Shown here in pieces: positions 33,340-33,491 of a stretch of 33,491 bases of DNA. This DNA comes from Bacillota bacterium. Lineage in GTDB: Bacteria; Bacillota; Clostridia; Christensenellales; Aristaeellaceae. The notes under the pieces were generated by a model. It did not search any database, was not told the DNA's origin, and saw only the letters and a list, made by a program, of their open reading frames with translations. Numbering within the stretch: position 1 is the first letter of the stretch; each line of letters starts with the position of its first letter. The DNA lies in contig JAEWSC010000079.1 of the NCBI GenBank assembly GCA_023398575.1, positions 1 to 33,491 on the forward strand, written 5' to 3'. Both the position numbers and the translations under genes were made by a program.

Positions 33340-33491
33340 TTACCGCTGTTCATTTTTGTTAAGAATCATCAGTGCTTCGTTGATTGAAAGATTGCTGCTT
33401 TTTGCCGCAGCTGCTACATCCTCATATTCAAATTTGAATTTCTCCACGCCATACCCCATGCCAGTTTTCTTGCGGATGGGTCCCAAAGCAG
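33340..33491 (-). CDS. larC: LarC, nickel-pincer cofactor biosynthesis protein, C-terminal fragment (5' part outside window)
   Basis: The minus-strand frame running in from the right edge reads LGPIRKKTGMGYGVEKFKFE, then YEDVAAAAKSSNLSINEALM, and stops at 33340-33342. This matches the C-terminus of LarC/DUF111 proteins (GPIRxKxG...KxEYEDxxxxAxxxxxxxxE). LarC inserts nickel into the pyridinium-dithiodicarboxylate cofactor used by lactate racemase (LarA) and related enzymes. Only about 49 residues are visible; neighbouring lar genes would lie outside the window. Confidence 0.8.
   Translation of the reverse strand, partial: ALGPIRKKTGMGYGVEKFKFEYEDVAAAAKSSNLSINEALMILNKNEQR

Overview
The window looks like chromosomal DNA from an anaerobic, polysaccharide-using Clostridia-type Bacillota (a lineage-level inference only). 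The grounds are strong AGGAGG-type ribosome binding sites before almost every gene, frequent GTG/TTG starts, two CUT1-type sugar ABC importers each with a GntR/LacI-type regulator, an ECF sigma/DUF4367 pair, a DUF6147-like secreted protein, and separate secD and secF. Base composition is roughly balanced by eye. I see no rRNA, tRNA, CRISPR array, transposase, phage gene or replication origin.

Layout. (1) 1-2221, plus strand: end of a TetR-type regulator, a GNAT acetyltransferase and a serine beta-lactamase-like hydrolase. (2) 2412-8396: sugar-importer locus A. A binding protein, two permeases and a PHP-domain metallohydrolase lie on the minus strand, divergent from a GntR/LacI-type regulator; the gap holds both promoters and repeated operator-like motifs. 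(3) 8473-10482: YgiQ-type radical SAM protein. (4) 10673-12471: ECF sigma factor and DUF4367-like partner, tail-to-tail with a small secreted protein; both stop codons lie in one 8-bp palindrome. (5) 12715-15068: GNAT acetyltransferase, AraC regulator and SDR oxidoreductase. (6) 15124-26213: sugar locus B. A GH38 alpha-mannosidase and a GntR/LacI regulator (minus) diverge from LplB/YtcP-like permeases, a binding protein and a PA14-containing GH3 glycosidase (plus). A hairpin-packed 312-bp spacer sits before the GH3 gene. (7) 26462-29121: small membrane ORF, secD, secF. (8) 29346-30560: mannonate-dehydratase-like (RspA/ManD) enolase-superfamily enzyme (minus). (9) 30767-32565: structured leader plus methyltransferase, then a membrane protein. 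(10) 32753-33491: CobA/CobO-like adenosyltransferase and the C-terminal end of larC (minus).

How genes work together. In locus B a palindrome, TTTGTTATAACAAA, lies at the start of the ABC operon promoter, with near-copies over the regulator's own -10 and just downstream of the mannonate-dehydratase-like gene's promoter 11 kb away. This suggests one regulon: import of an oligosaccharide, cytoplasmic cleavage by GH38 and GH3 enzymes, and acid-sugar dehydration. Locus A couples a second importer to a PHP hydrolase instead of a glycosidase.

The most interesting candidate is at 30767-30971. A consensus promoter is followed by a perfect ribosome binding site, a 10-codon ORF (MTNAQRWRLR) whose last codons form one arm of a hairpin, a second terminator-like hairpin, and then a methyltransferase gene. 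This has the architecture of an erm-type, drug-inducible ribosome-stalling attenuator; the RWRLR end contains the Arg-X-Arg pattern known from macrolide-dependent arrest peptides. The function is inferred, not shown.
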